Position numbers and translations under genes: made by a program. A stretch of DNA of 12,744 nucleotides, from NCBI GenBank assembly GCA_030538175.1, contig JAUNUL010000049.1, positions 1 through 12,744 of the forward strand. Reading direction: 5' to 3'. Positions within the stretch are counted from its first letter, which is position 1; each line of letters opens with the position of its first letter. This stretch comes from Propionibacteriaceae bacterium (GTDB lineage Bacteria; Actinomycetota; Actinomycetes; Propionibacteriales; Propionibacteriaceae). Below, piece after piece: positions 1 through 7,790 of the stretch. Under the pieces are notes generated by a model, which was not told the origin of the DNA, searched no databases, and was given only the letters and a program-made list of their open reading frames with translations.

Positions 1-485
1 GAAAGAGCAACGACTTCGTCAGCACTACGATAGGTAAACCACTCTAAGGCACGAGCGGCCCTGTAAAGGACGCCGTTGTTGAGATATCCGAGGGCGCGAG
101 GGATTTCTGGCCATAGATCACGGACTTCGAAGATGAATCGAGCGTTTCGTGCGCGGGCAGCGATGATCCCCGGCACAGCCACACTGAGCGGCGTGCTGGT
201 CGCAAAGACGACATCCGCAGGGACTTTGGCCGCGGCGACCACCGAGCGCACCATGAAGGACGCCATGGCCGCAACTCGACGCTGGATCGAATACTTGTTG
301 TTGTATGGGGCACGTAACTGGACTACTGTAAAGCCCTCAATCTCATATTTGCGCGCATCGGAACCACCGCAGATGACGGTTACCTCGTGCCCGTCGCGAG
401 CCAATCGCGAAGCGAATTCGAAGGACCGGCTTCCGCCAGCTTGGGACGGCGTCTTGAAGTACTGATGAATGTAGGTGATCCGCAC
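1..485 (-). CDS. Glycosyltransferase family 4 (WbuB-like), N-terminal part, cut by the window edge
   Basis: This gene starts at 485 and runs off the left edge, leaving 161 visible residues. It resembles WbuB-type GT4 glycosyltransferases, cytoplasmic or membrane-associated enzymes that move a nucleotide-activated sugar onto a lipid-linked glycan. The N-terminal Rossmann half is visible: IHQYF near residues 6-10, the glycine-rich acceptor-side loop SQAGGSRSFEFASRLA (14-29), GHEVTVI (32-38), the conserved FEVRDLWPE block (119-127), and LEWFTYRSAD (148-156). The donor-binding C-terminal domain is outside the window. The start is GTG because an in-frame TGA lies only four codons upstream and no other start codon lies between that stop and IHQYF. 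No good Shine-Dalgarno is visible. With the neighbouring acyltransferase it suggests a surface polysaccharide locus. The family is secure; the sugar and acceptor are unknown. Confidence 0.9.
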   Translation of the reverse strand, partial: MRITYIHQYFKTPSQAGGSRSFEFASRLARDGHEVTVICGGSDARKYEIEGFTVVQLRAPYNNKYSIQRRVAAMASFMVRSVVAAAKVPADVVFATSTPLSVAVPGIIAARARNARFIFEVRDLWPEIPRALGYLNNGVLYRAARALEWFTYRSADEVVAL

Positions 486-717
486 TCTTCGCTCTCAATC
501 TCGGTTGATGTCCGAATACTGAATCTCGGCTCTGTCAAACAGCACAGGACGGGCGCTCCCACGACCCCTCCTTCACTCGACACGCGGTCAGCCCCGCCCC
601 AGCAGGGGTACCGGGTCACGAACCAACCAACTGCACGCGCCAACAGGTCTGACGATAGCGAACTCACTTGAGCCGGGGCTTAAGGTTTGCTGGAAATAAG
701 TTCATGATCGGTTTTTC
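486..717. other. Intergenic region between acyltransferase and glycosyltransferase genes
   Basis: This 232-base gap separates two same-strand genes. I see no convincing gene in it. It holds a near-palindrome at 667-684, and a minus-strand TTGACA at 538-533 that would suit a -35 box for the glycosyltransferase. No TAnnnT hexamer lies at 16-18 bases from that TTGACA, so no promoter is called. No clear terminator with a T tract follows the acyltransferase stop. Confidence 0.5.
667..684. repeat. Imperfect palindrome downstream of the acyltransferase gene
   Basis: The arms CTTGAGC and GCTTAAG flank CGGG and match with one non-Watson-Crick position. That position is a G-U pair in plus-strand RNA and a mismatch in minus-strand RNA. 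It lies about 34 bases past the acyltransferase stop. It could be a weak terminator or a binding site; with no T tract on the minus strand, neither can be asserted. Confidence 0.3.
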
Positions 718-2853
718 CTAACCAAAGAGCTCGGCTTCGAGCACCGATGTCAATGACCCGGCATATCGCGCAGTCAGATGGTTGGTATCCCGCCACACGA
801 GAATTTCACCGATTACCGGCGCACATTCCGCTGAAGGACAGACGTAGTCGGTCAGGTCGATAATCCGCGCACCAACGCTCCGAGCCACAGCCGGCTGGGT
901 CTGGTCGCGCCGGGCCAATGCCTCGCTCCGTGGAACGGCGCACCGCAGAAGGGACTCTTGGTTAGCCTCCACACATTCAGCGATGTTCATCGTGCCGAAC
1001 GAAGGAGTGTCCCGGATGATGACCACCTCAACGCCTGCGGACTTGATCCTCGCCAGCATCGAGGCCACACCTGCTTGCAGGGCTCCCGCTCCACCGTCGA
1101 CCGCGGTTTGGTAATTGCTGTAGCTGACAACTAGGATGTCTGGTTTGTCTGGTCCGGTGAGCCACTTTTCTGCATTGCGCGACCACTCAGCGCACTCCGC
1201 ATAGGGCGTTCGATCAGCGTTTCTCAAAGTGAGATCACCAATGAGACAGGCACTCTTGGAGGCTGCAACGAGCTGGAAGCGATCCTGCTTGGCAAGGTTC
1301 AGCATGGGCACTGACCACTGAGCTGCGTGCGAGTCCCCAACAAGCGCGATGGTCTTCTCACTGGTCTCTGAACCGAACACGCAGCGGCGGAACTCAACTT
1401 GGTCTGCGTTCACATGGCACCCCTTCTGATAAACAGGCGGAATGTCAGAAGCCGCGTTCGCCGGCCTTGGGGTGATCGACGCTACGTGATCCACCGGCCG
1501 CCCTGCGGGCGAACTTGTCGGATCCTGCCCAAGCGCGTTTGCGCCAGGCGGACCCTGGGCATCGGGCTCTTCCCCGGCCTCCTGACTAAGCACCGGAGAA
1601 GTGGTCGTCGCCAAACCGATCGGTTTTCCTGCAATGAGCGCCATTGACATCGCGAGAGTTGTGCTCACCATCGTTGCAGTTATGCCCAGCATCCATGTAT
1701 TGCTCGGTTGCTTCTGGAGCCAGCCAGACTTGCGCAAAGGATCTTCGACGAATTTCAGCGAGAACCAAGCCGGAAGGAAGGACAAAGCTGTGAGGAGGAC
1801 TCCCTCCAGCACGCTGAGCGGCCGCACGCTCCGAGTAATCGCGAAGCCTCCTAATACGACGAGAGGCCAATGCCAGAGATACAGGGAGTAGGACATCCCA
1901 CCAACCCACACCATTGGCCGGGAGGCCAGCAGCGCCGTGGGACCAGTAACGGAGGAGTGCGGCGCGAAAAGAATGATCAGCGCGCAACCCACGGTAGGGA
2001 TCAGAGCGATAAACCCCGGGAATGGGATTGTCGGGGCAATGAAGAATCCGGAAGCGAGGATCGCGACCAGCCCGAGCCAAGACAGGACCGTGGCCAGCAG
2101 CCCCGGAGTCTTAGCGAATTTTACGCTGTACACCGCAACGAGGCCCCCCAATGCTAGTTCCCAGAGCCTCGTAGTCGTAACGAAGTAGGCCTTCGCCGAC
2201 GCGGCCTCGCTCAAATAGATCGACCAAGCCAAGGACCCGATGAAGATTGTTCCGAGAATGGGCCCGACGAAATGATGTGCAAAATTCTTCCGCCGTTTGC
2301 CTAGCAGAATGACTAGCCCAGCAAGCAGCAGGGGCCACACGATGTAGTATTGCTCCTCGATCGACAGGGACCAGAAGTGCTGGACCGGACTTGGGCTTTG
2401 GCCTTGTGCCAAGTAGTCCACCGCGGTATCGGCCATACGCCAGTTGACCATGTAAAAGCCTGCAGCCATGATGTCGATCATCACGGAATAGATCCGCGAA
2501 GCCGGCAGGATCAGCCAAGACAGGAAAGCCGTCACCAACAAAACCAATCCGCTGGCCGGCAGAAGACGCCGGATTCGACGACGGTAGAAGCCCGACACAT
2601 CGATCTTCCAAGACTTCTTGAGCTCTCGGTAGAGGATGCCTGTCATCAGGAAACCTGAGATGACGAAAAAGACATCCACTCCGACGAAACCACCTGGGAG
2701 TTGTGTTACACCAGCGTGCCAAATAAGGACGAAGAGCACTGCGATTGCTCGGAGTCCCTCAATTTCCGGACGAAATTTTCCATCCTTCATCTTTTCCCTG
2801 TGCGCTGCCCCCTTAGGAGCTTGGCGCACTCGGACCTGGGTAACCTGTGCCAT
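718..2853 (-). CDS. Membrane O-acyltransferase (acyltransferase-3) fused to C-terminal SGNH domain
   Basis: A 711-residue integral membrane protein of the OafA/YrhL acyltransferase-3 type, which O-acetylates or O-acylates cell-surface glycans. The Acyl_transf_3 core spans about residues 26-375: RPEIEGLRA (28-36), the proposed catalytic His46 in LIWHAG, VGVDVFFVISGFL (57-69), RRRIRRLLPA (91-100), and WSLSIEEQYYIVWPLL (161-176), with about ten hydrophobic helices. A Pro/Ala/Gly-rich linker (about 425-475) leads to a predicted extracytoplasmic SGNH domain with GDSHAAQW (506-513; nucleophile Ser508) and a closing DTNH (689-692). In the known two-domain family the membrane part delivers acyl groups that the SGNH part transfers to glycan. 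The chosen ATG has AGAGG seven bases upstream. ATG at 2790 (AGGG five bases upstream) is a possible shorter start. A longer frame to 3015 would overlap the transporter gene and is not used. GC is visibly lower than in the genes to the right. Confidence 0.93.
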   Translation of the reverse strand: MAQVTQVRVRQAPKGAAHREKMKDGKFRPEIEGLRAIAVLFVLIWHAGVTQLPGGFVGVDVFFVISGFLMTGILYRELKKSWKIDVSGFYRRRIRRLLPASGLVLLVTAFLSWLILPASRIYSVMIDIMAAGFYMVNWRMADTAVDYLAQGQSPSPVQHFWSLSIEEQYYIVWPLLLAGLVILLGKRRKNFAHHFVGPILGTIFIGSLAWSIYLSEAASAKAYFVTTTRLWELALGGLVAVYSVKFAKTPGLLATVLSWLGLVAILASGFFIAPTIPFPGFIALIPTVGCALIILFAPHSSVTGPTALLASRPMVWVGGMSYSLYLWHWPLVVLGGFAITRSVRPLSVLEGVLLTALSFLPAWFSLKFVEDPLRKSGWLQKQPSNTWMLGITATMVSTTLAMSMALIAGKPIGLATTTSPVLSQEAGEEPDAQGPPGANALGQDPTSSPAGRPVDHVASITPRPANAASDIPPVYQKGCHVNADQVEFRRCVFGSETSEKTIALVGDSHAAQWSVPMLNLAKQDRFQLVAASKSACLIGDLTLRNADRTPYAECAEWSRNAEKWLTGPDKPDILVVSYSNYQTAVDGGAGALQAGVASMLARIKSAGVEVVIIRDTPSFGTMNIAECVEANQESLLRCAVPRSEALARRDQTQPAVARSVGARIIDLTDYVCPSAECAPVIGEILVWRDTNHLTARYAGSLTSVLEAELFG

Positions 2854-2914
2854 TGCCTCGCCTCTTCTCGTGGGCATTCTGGTTGCCCCGTTGAGTATGC
2901 ACGAGGAGGCCTTC

Positions 2915-2950
2915 AATGGATCACCATCAATCCATTTCGAGATCCATTTC
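2915..2950. repeat. Nested direct and inverted repeats at the transporter/acyltransferase junction
   Basis: ATCCATTTC occurs twice with a 12-base period (2930-2938 and 2942-2950). AATGGAT (2915-2921) forms a perfect 7-bp inverted repeat with ATCCATT (2930-2936) around an 8-base loop. The cluster abuts the transporter stop codon at 2951 and lies 62 bases upstream of the acyltransferase start. It coincides with the change in base composition. It might be an operator, a weak hairpin or a recombination scar. Confidence 0.55.
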
Positions 2951-3799
2951 CTAAGAAGTAGCTGAATCCTGCGGGGCCTTCTCGGAGGCAGCCGCGATCG
3001 AGGCGGAGACCACACAGGCCATCGCCACCAACTCCAAGGGCGTCAGCGCCTCCTGGAGGATCACCAGCGCCGCAAGGGCCGCCGCAGCAGGCTCGAGACT
3101 CATGAGAATGCTGAAAACCCGCGGCGGCATGCGGCGCAGGGCGATCATTTCCAGGCTATAGGGAACAACCGACGACAAAAGGCCGACTGCGACACCCAGG
3201 ATGACGACCTGCGGTCGCCAGAGGTCGCCGGGATCCACGGCGAGTGCGGGGCCTGTGACCAGCAGCGCTGCGATCGTGCTGCTGACGGCCAATCCGTCAA
3301 GACCCTGCCACCTGCCCCCAACCAGCTTGCCCGTGACGATGTAGCCAGCCCAGCCAACTCCCGCCAAGAGAGCGAACGCGACACCGACCAGGTCGAGTTC
3401 CGAGGGTCCCAACCCCAGCAGGAGGACGCCGAGACCAGCCAGCGCTGCCCACAGGAGGTGTCGCCGGGTCCGGGAACCGAGGACGGCGACCGCCAGAGGC
3501 CCCAGGAACTCCAGGGTGACCGCCAGACCAAGCGGGATCCGGGCGATGCTCTGATAGATCGCCCAGTTCATCAACGCCAGCGAGATCGCATAGCCGAGCA
3601 CGGCCAACCAGTCCCGCCGGCTGCGCCCGCGCACCCGTGGTCGGATCAGAACCAGGAAGACCACGGTCGAGGTGAGCAGCCGCAACCACACCATCGATGA
3701 GGGCCCCACCTCGTCGAACAAGCCCTTGGCAATGGCAGCGCCCACCTGGACCGACAGGATCGAACCGAGGACCAACCAGACGGGCGAAACCCGGCTCAC
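2951..3799 (-). CDS. EamA/DMT-superfamily transporter (RhtA-like exporter)
   Basis: A 282-residue inner-membrane permease with about ten hydrophobic helices in two tandem EamA repeats. The closest recognisable resemblance is to RhtA/YddG-type exporters of amino acids or similar metabolites. The tell-tale stretches are IARIPLGLAVTLEFLGPLAVAV in the first repeat and VPYSLEMIALRRMPPRVFSILMSLEPA in the second, the latter followed by ALVILQEALTPLEL. The substrate cannot be read from the sequence. The start is GTG at 3799, which overlaps the upstream DUF3592 stop as GTGA, so translation is probably coupled. An in-frame ATG at 3907 would run deep into the upstream gene and would add a non-hydrophobic Arg/Gly-rich leader, so it is rejected. 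It is the third gene of the operon that begins at 4889. Confidence 0.9.
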   Translation of the reverse strand: MSRVSPVWLVLGSILSVQVGAAIAKGLFDEVGPSSMVWLRLLTSTVVFLVLIRPRVRGRSRRDWLAVLGYAISLALMNWAIYQSIARIPLGLAVTLEFLGPLAVAVLGSRTRRHLLWAALAGLGVLLLGLGPSELDLVGVAFALLAGVGWAGYIVTGKLVGGRWQGLDGLAVSSTIAALLVTGPALAVDPGDLWRPQVVILGVAVGLLSSVVPYSLEMIALRRMPPRVFSILMSLEPAAAALAALVILQEALTPLELVAMACVVSASIAAASEKAPQDSATS

Positions 3800-4275
3800 C
3801 CCGACACCGGCCGCACGGGTCGACGTCGGAGACGCAGGGCCTCTTCCGCGACCAGCGCCAACCCCAGGAAGAGTGCGCTGCTGATGCTGGCAGGACGCCA
3901 TAGCCACCAGGGGTTCGCCATCCGGGCGACGACGGGGGGCCCCATGCGATAGTGCACGGCAACCTCTGCCCCCTTCACCGGCGCATTTCCGGTGACCTGT
4001 TCGTCGAACCTGCGGAACTGGCCGTTTCGGTCCGGGTATTCCACGACCACGGCCGTCCGATCAGCGCGTGGGGTCCCCTCGTCGTCTACGACCGGGTGCA
4101 CCGCCACGACTTCCCCAACCGCCTCTGCGGAGGTGACCTGGAAATACAGTGCCTGGGCTGCCAGGACCAGAGTGACGATGAGTGCCACCAGAGCAGCGCC
4201 CGCGGCAACTAGGCCGATCAGGCGGCGTACGCCCCGGACTGCGAGCCATGGCCGAGGGGCGACACGTCCTGTCAC
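3796..4275 (-). CDS. DUF3592-like two-TM membrane protein
   Basis: A 159-residue protein with a hydrophobic helix at about residues 17-44, an extracytoplasmic beta-rich segment (about 50-120), and a second helix at about 126-146 followed by an Arg-rich tail (RLRRRPVRP). The middle segment follows the DUF3592 pattern: GEVVAVHPVV, then VVVEYPDRNGQFRRF, then KGAEVAVHYRMGPPVVARM. The molecular function of the family is unknown. The GTG start at 4275 overlaps the lipoprotein stop (GTGA), and its own stop overlaps the transporter start in the same way. It is therefore the middle cistron of a tightly coupled operon. An in-frame ATG at 4407 would read through the lipoprotein gene in another frame and is not used. 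Confidence 0.8.
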   Translation of the reverse strand: MTGRVAPRPWLAVRGVRRLIGLVAAGAALVALIVTLVLAAQALYFQVTSAEAVGEVVAVHPVVDDEGTPRADRTAVVVEYPDRNGQFRRFDEQVTGNAPVKGAEVAVHYRMGPPVVARMANPWWLWRPASISSALFLGLALVAEEALRLRRRPVRPVSG

Positions 4276-4889
4276 TGCGGATCCAACAGGCACCGGGACA
4301 GCTCCTGGCCGATGGTGGTGGCGCCGGCAACCGTCGGGTGCAGACCGTCGTCGCTCATGCCGGGGGCCCACAGCACTCCCACACTGAGGGCTGGTGATGG
4401 ATCGCACAGCATCCAGCCCTTGTCCTTTGCGAGCAGTGCGAGGTTTTGGTTGAACTGCACGTGCAGATCCGGCCGCGGATCACGTGGCGGCAGCGTGCAA
4501 AGGAGCACGCGTTGGGATCTGACGGTCTTGACGATCTCTTCGATGAAGTACGCCGTGCGTTCGAATGCCACCCGACCGACGTCATGAGCGCCGGACAGCA
4601 CCACCAGGGTGTGGGCGTCGGACCGGGTCACCCCCTCGGCCAAGGCCTCGGTGCTGGCCCCATCCTCGGTTCGGGCCCCGACCACGGTTAGCTTCGGATC
4701 GAGGTGCGCGGCCCACGACGTCGCGCCAAAACGCAGTGCCACAGGATCGGAATCCGCTGCAGTCAAGGAGTCCACCACATAGACCGTGTTGTCGCCCCGC
4801 GCTGCCCCACCAGAACTGCAACCCACCACGGACCCGGCCCCGACGAGAGCCAAACCCGCCAGCAGCTGCCGGCGACTCACCTGTCCCAT
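4272..4889 (-). CDS. SGNH/GDSL-like hydrolase, predicted exported lipoprotein
   Basis: A 205-residue protein starting with a combined Tat and lipoprotein signal: SRRQLLAG at residues 5-12, a hydrophobic stretch, then lipobox VVGC with Cys24. The mature part looks like an SGNH hydrolase. Block I is VDSLT (39-43, Ser41), with Val where Gly is usual. Block III is GAHDVG (100-105), with His102 where the family has Asn. Block V is DDGLHPT (180-186), giving an Asp/His184 pair. SGNH enzymes are esterases or acyl hydrolases; the changed Gly and Asn make the activity here uncertain. ATG at 4889 has GGAGGAG eight bases upstream. An in-frame ATG at 4970 would bury the signal peptide and is rejected. First gene of a three-gene GTGA-coupled operon. 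Confidence 0.8.
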   Translation of the reverse strand: MGQVSRRQLLAGLALVGAGSVVGCSSGGAARGDNTVYVVDSLTAADSDPVALRFGATSWAAHLDPKLTVVGARTEDGASTEALAEGVTRSDAHTLVVLSGAHDVGRVAFERTAYFIEEIVKTVRSQRVLLCTLPPRDPRPDLHVQFNQNLALLAKDKGWMLCDPSPALSVGVLWAPGMSDDGLHPTVAGATTIGQELSRCLLDPQ

Positions 4890-4897
4890 GGCGCCTG

Positions 4898-4904
4898 CTC
4901 CTCC
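4898..4904 (-). promoter_or_regulatory. Ribosome binding site of the SGNH lipoprotein gene
   Basis: GGAGGAG on the minus strand lies eight bases before the ATG at 4889. It decides that start over the upstream in-frame ATG at 4970. It is the strongest Shine-Dalgarno of the operon; the two downstream genes rely on GTGA coupling. Confidence 0.8.
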
Positions 4905-4966
4905 AATCCGCCGGCCCAGGCCAGACGCACCGGGGCACCGCGCCAGCGTACTCCCGCGGACAGCCA

Positions 4967-5005
4967 GCAAACGAAAGCGGGCCGGACCTGATGGCCCGAC
5001 CCGCT
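4967..5005 (-). terminator. Intrinsic terminator of clpC
   Basis: Read on the minus strand, a 13-bp stem (4976-4988 with 4993-5005) closes on a 4-base ATCA loop and is followed by TTTCGTTTG. Two of the 13 pairs (4982/4999 and 4986/4995) are G-U wobbles in minus-strand RNA but A-C mismatches in plus-strand RNA. The structure is therefore specific to clpC-direction transcripts. It begins about 30 bases after the clpC stop and separates clpC from the SGNH lipoprotein operon. Confidence 0.85.
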
Positions 5006-5036
5006 TCCCTGATCGCTCAACTCAACAACTGATGAC

Positions 5037-7574
5037 TCAGGCGTCGCTGTCCGCGTCCCCCGCGCTCAATTCCACCGGCGGAGCGTCCGGCAGATCGCCG
5101 GCCCTGGAGCCGGTGAAGGTGAACGGATTCTCGAAGGAGTCCTCCCCTTCGTTGACATCCACGAGCACGATCTCGCCCGGCTTGACCTCACCGAACAGGA
5201 TCTTCTCCGCGAGGATGTCCTCGATGTCCCGCTGCAGCGCCCGACGCAGCGGACGGGCACCCAGAACCGGGTCGAAGCCCCGCTTGGCGATGAGCACCTT
5301 GGCCGCGTGGGTCAGTTCAATGCCCATGTCGCGATCCGCGAGCCGCTCCTCGATCTGGGCGACCATCAGGTCGACGATCCGCTCGATGTCATCCTGGGTC
5401 AGCTGGTGGAAGACCACGACTTCGTCGATGCGGTTGAGGAACTCGGGGCGGAAGTGCTGCTTGAGCTCGTCCGAGACCTTGGCCTTCATCTTCTCGTAGC
5501 TCGACGCCGCGTCACCGGCCTGGGCGAACCCGAGGTTGACCGACTTGTTGATGTCGCGCGTGCCGAGGTTGGTGGTCATGACGATCACGGTGTTCTTGAA
5601 GTCGACCACCCGACCCTGGGCGTCGGTCAGTCGACCTTCGTCCAGGATCTGCAGCAGCGAGTTGAAGATGTCCGGGTGCGCCTTCTCGATCTCGTCGAAG
5701 AGCACCACCGAGAACGGCTTGCGCCGCACCTTCTCCGTGAGCTGGCCGCCCTCTTCATAGCCGACATAACCGGGCGGGGAACCGAACATCCGCGACGCGG
5801 TGTGCTTCTCCGAATATTCCGACATGTCGAGCGAGATCAGCGCGTCCTCGTCACCGAACAGGAACTCGGTCAACGCCTTGGTCAGCTCGGTCTTGCCGAC
5901 GCCCGAGGGGCCGGCGAAGATGAACGAGCCGCTGGGGCGCTTCGGATCCTTCAGCCCGGCACGCGTGCGCCGGATCGAGCGCGACAGCGCCTTCACGGCG
6001 TCGTGCTGTCCGATGTAGCGCTTGCCGATCTCCTCTTCCATCTTGAGCAGTCGGGCGGACTCCTCCTCGGTCAGCTTGAAGACCGGGATGCCGGTGGCAG
6101 AGCTGAGCACCTCCGCGATGGTCTCCTCGTCGACCTCGGCCAGCGTCTCGTTGTCGCCCATCTTCCAGGCGTCTTCCTTCTCGGAGCGCTGGACCAGGAG
6201 CTTCTTCTCGTCATCGCGCAGGCGCGCGGCACGTTCGAAGTCCTGGGCGTCGATCGCGGCTTCCTTCTCCAGACGGACCCCGGCGATCTTCTCGTCGAAC
6301 TCGCGCAGATCCGGCGGTGCGGTCATCCGGCGGATCCGCAGCCGCGCACCCGCCTCATCGATCAGGTCGATCGCCTTGTCTGGCAGGAAACGGTCCTGGA
6401 TATAGCGGTCCGCCATCTGGGCGGCCGCGGTCAGCGCGGCATCGGTGATCGTGATGCGGTGGTGCGCCTCATAACGGTCCCGCAGGCCACGGAGGATGTC
6501 GATCGTGTGGGCGATGGACGGCTCGGCCACCTGGATCGGCTGGAAGCGGCGCTCCAGCGCGGCGTCCTTCTCGATGTGCTTGCGGTATTCGTCCAGCGTC
6601 GTCGCGCCGATGGTCTGCAGCTCGCCGCGGGCCAGCATGGGCTTGAGGATCGATGCAGCATCGATCGCGCCCTCGGCCGCACCGGCACCGACGAGGGTGT
6701 GGATCTCATCGATGAACAACACGATGTCACCGCGGGTCTTGATCTCCTTGAGGACCTTCTTGAGTCGCTCCTCGAAGTCACCGCGATAGCGCGACCCGGC
6801 GACCAGGGCACCGAGGTCGAGCGTATAGATCTGCTTGTCCCGCAGCGTCTCGGGCACGTCACCGCGCACGATCTGCTGGGACAGCCCCTCGACCACAGCG
6901 GTCTTGCCGACCCCCGGCTCACCGATCAGGACCGGATTGTTCTTGGTCCGTCGCGACAGCACGGTCATCACGCGCTCGATCTCGGGCTCGCGCCCGATCA
7001 CAGGATCGAGCTTGTTCTCGCGGGCAGCCTGGGTCAGGTTGCGCCCGAACTGATCGAGCACCGTGGAGCTGGCCGGCCCCTGGCCGCCACCCTCGGTGGT
7101 CGCGCCGACGCCAGCCGGCTCGCCCTTGCCGCCACCCTGGAATCCAGACAGCAGCTGCAGCACCTGGTTGCGCACGCGGTTGAGGTCGGCCCCCAACTTG
7201 ACGAGCACCTGGGCCGCAACGCCCTCACCCTCACGGATGAGTCCGAGCAGGATGTGCTCGGTCCCGATATAGGAATGGTTGAGCTGCAGCGCCTCGCGCA
7301 ACGACAGCTCCAAGACCTTCTTGGCGCGCGGGGTGAACGGGATGTGACCGGTGGGCGACTGCTGCCCGTGACCGATGATCTCCTCGACCTTCTCCCGAAC
7401 CGCCTCGAGCGAAATGCCAAGCGATTCCATGGCCTTGGCCGCGACGCCTTCACCTTCGTGGATCAAACCCAGCAGGATGTGCTCGGTGCCGATGTAATTG
7501 TGGTTGAGCATCCGGGCTTCGTCCTGGGCGAGCACGACGACCCGCCGGGCCCGGTCGGTGAACCGCTCGAACAT
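5037..7574 (-). CDS. clpC: ATP-dependent Clp protease unfoldase subunit ClpC (ClpC1-type)
   Basis: An 845-residue Hsp100 unfoldase that unfolds substrates and feeds them to the ClpP peptidase in the cytoplasm; the length is as usual for actinobacterial ClpC1. Two N-terminal Clp_N repeats are visible as paired [11 protein letters not shown] blocks (28-38 and 103-113). The first AAA+ domain has Walker A GEPGVGKT (218-225) and Walker [10 protein letters not shown] (284-292). A UVR-like coiled segment follows (about 425-460). The second AAA+ domain has GPSGVGKT (555-562), [11 protein letters not shown] (623-633) and a candidate ClpP-docking LGF loop (681-683), and ends in a C-terminal D2-small domain ([14 protein letters not shown]). 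ATG at 7574 begins the family-standard [11 protein letters not shown] with AGGGG six bases upstream. A frame extending to 7706 has no homology-like sequence in its first 44 residues. It diverges from the TSUP permease gene and ends at a strong terminator. Confidence 0.98.
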   Translation of the reverse strand: MFERFTDRARRVVVLAQDEARMLNHNYIGTEHILLGLIHEGEGVAAKAMESLGISLEAVREKVEEIIGHGQQSPTGHIPFTPRAKKVLELSLREALQLNHSYIGTEHILLGLIREGEGVAAQVLVKLGADLNRVRNQVLQLLSGFQGGGKGEPAGVGATTEGGGQGPASSTVLDQFGRNLTQAARENKLDPVIGREPEIERVMTVLSRRTKNNPVLIGEPGVGKTAVVEGLSQQIVRGDVPETLRDKQIYTLDLGALVAGSRYRGDFEERLKKVLKEIKTRGDIVLFIDEIHTLVGAGAAEGAIDAASILKPMLARGELQTIGATTLDEYRKHIEKDAALERRFQPIQVAEPSIAHTIDILRGLRDRYEAHHRITITDAALTAAAQMADRYIQDRFLPDKAIDLIDEAGARLRIRRMTAPPDLREFDEKIAGVRLEKEAAIDAQDFERAARLRDDEKKLLVQRSEKEDAWKMGDNETLAEVDEETIAEVLSSATGIPVFKLTEEESARLLKMEEEIGKRYIGQHDAVKALSRSIRRTRAGLKDPKRPSGSFIFAGPSGVGKTELTKALTEFLFGDEDALISLDMSEYSEKHTASRMFGSPPGYVGYEEGGQLTEKVRRKPFSVVLFDEIEKAHPDIFNSLLQILDEGRLTDAQGRVVDFKNTVIVMTTNLGTRDINKSVNLGFAQAGDAASSYEKMKAKVSDELKQHFRPEFLNRIDEVVVFHQLTQDDIERIVDLMVAQIEERLADRDMGIELTHAAKVLIAKRGFDPVLGARPLRRALQRDIEDILAEKILFGEVKPGEIVLVDVNEGEDSFENPFTFTGSRAGDLPDAPPVELSAGDADSDA

Positions 7575-7578
7575 GTAT

Positions 7579-7586
7579 CTCCCCTC
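7579..7586 (-). promoter_or_regulatory. Ribosome binding site of clpC
   Basis: GAGGGGAG on the minus strand precedes the clpC ATG (7574) by about four to six bases. It fixes the MFERF start. A GC-rich hairpin (7591-7610) sits four bases upstream of it. Confidence 0.8.
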
Positions 7587-7590
7587 ACAC

Positions 7591-7610
7591 GGCGCCACCC
7601 ACGTGGCACC
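7591..7610 (-). promoter_or_regulatory. Hairpin in the clpC 5' leader
   Basis: On the minus strand GGTGCCAC and GTGGCGCC form an 8-bp stem with one G-U pair, closed by a GTGG loop. It lies 16-36 bases upstream of the clpC ATG and next to the Shine-Dalgarno. It could affect translation initiation or mRNA stability, or be a protein site. No known leader family is recognised. Confidence 0.5.
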
Positions 7611-7709
7611 CTGCTTGGCAGGAATGCCCGGTGACACCGAACTTCTGTGTTCCCCAACTCTAGTCGCACCCCGGAGTCGGGTGCTTGCGTTAACCGCGTT
7701 CCCCACTGG

Positions 7710-7730
7710 CCTGAGCCTCGACGGCTCAAC
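7710..7730. promoter_or_regulatory. HAIR-like inverted repeat (candidate HspR operator)
   Basis: On the minus strand, GTTGAGC and GCTCAGG are separated by seven bases. The HspR-associated inverted repeat consensus is CTTGAGT-N7-ACTCAAG, so 10 of 14 positions and the exact spacing match. The inner arms TGAGCC/GGCTCA also form a perfect 6-bp inverted repeat (7712-7728). It lies 136 bases upstream of clpC and 91 upstream of the permease. HspR controls heat-shock chaperone genes in actinobacteria; the match is imperfect, so this is a candidate only. Confidence 0.45.
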
Positions 7731-7790
7731 TCCGAGATGCCTCGTGTGTCACAACGAACGGAGCCCCTCGTCCATTCCCGCTGCGTTGGC

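Noticed and set aside
510..538. A perfect TTGACA as promoter of the glycosyltransferase gene
   Set aside because: At 16-18 bases downstream no TAnnnT hexamer is present, so a full promoter cannot be supported.
380..667. A 95-codon minus-strand frame in the gap upstream of the glycosyltransferase
   Set aside because: It overlaps the glycosyltransferase start in another frame and has no family-like features or clear ribosome site.
2854..3015. The longer start of the acyltransferase gene at 3015
   Set aside because: It would overlap the transporter gene by 65 bases and add an Arg/Pro-rich leader unlike the family. ATG at 2853 has a properly placed AGAGG.
5307..7634. A 775-codon open frame on the plus strand opposite clpC
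   Set aside because: It is the mirror of a conserved high-GC gene whose codon bias removes stops on the other strand. Its translation shows no domain, only Arg/Leu/Asp/Val-rich sequence.
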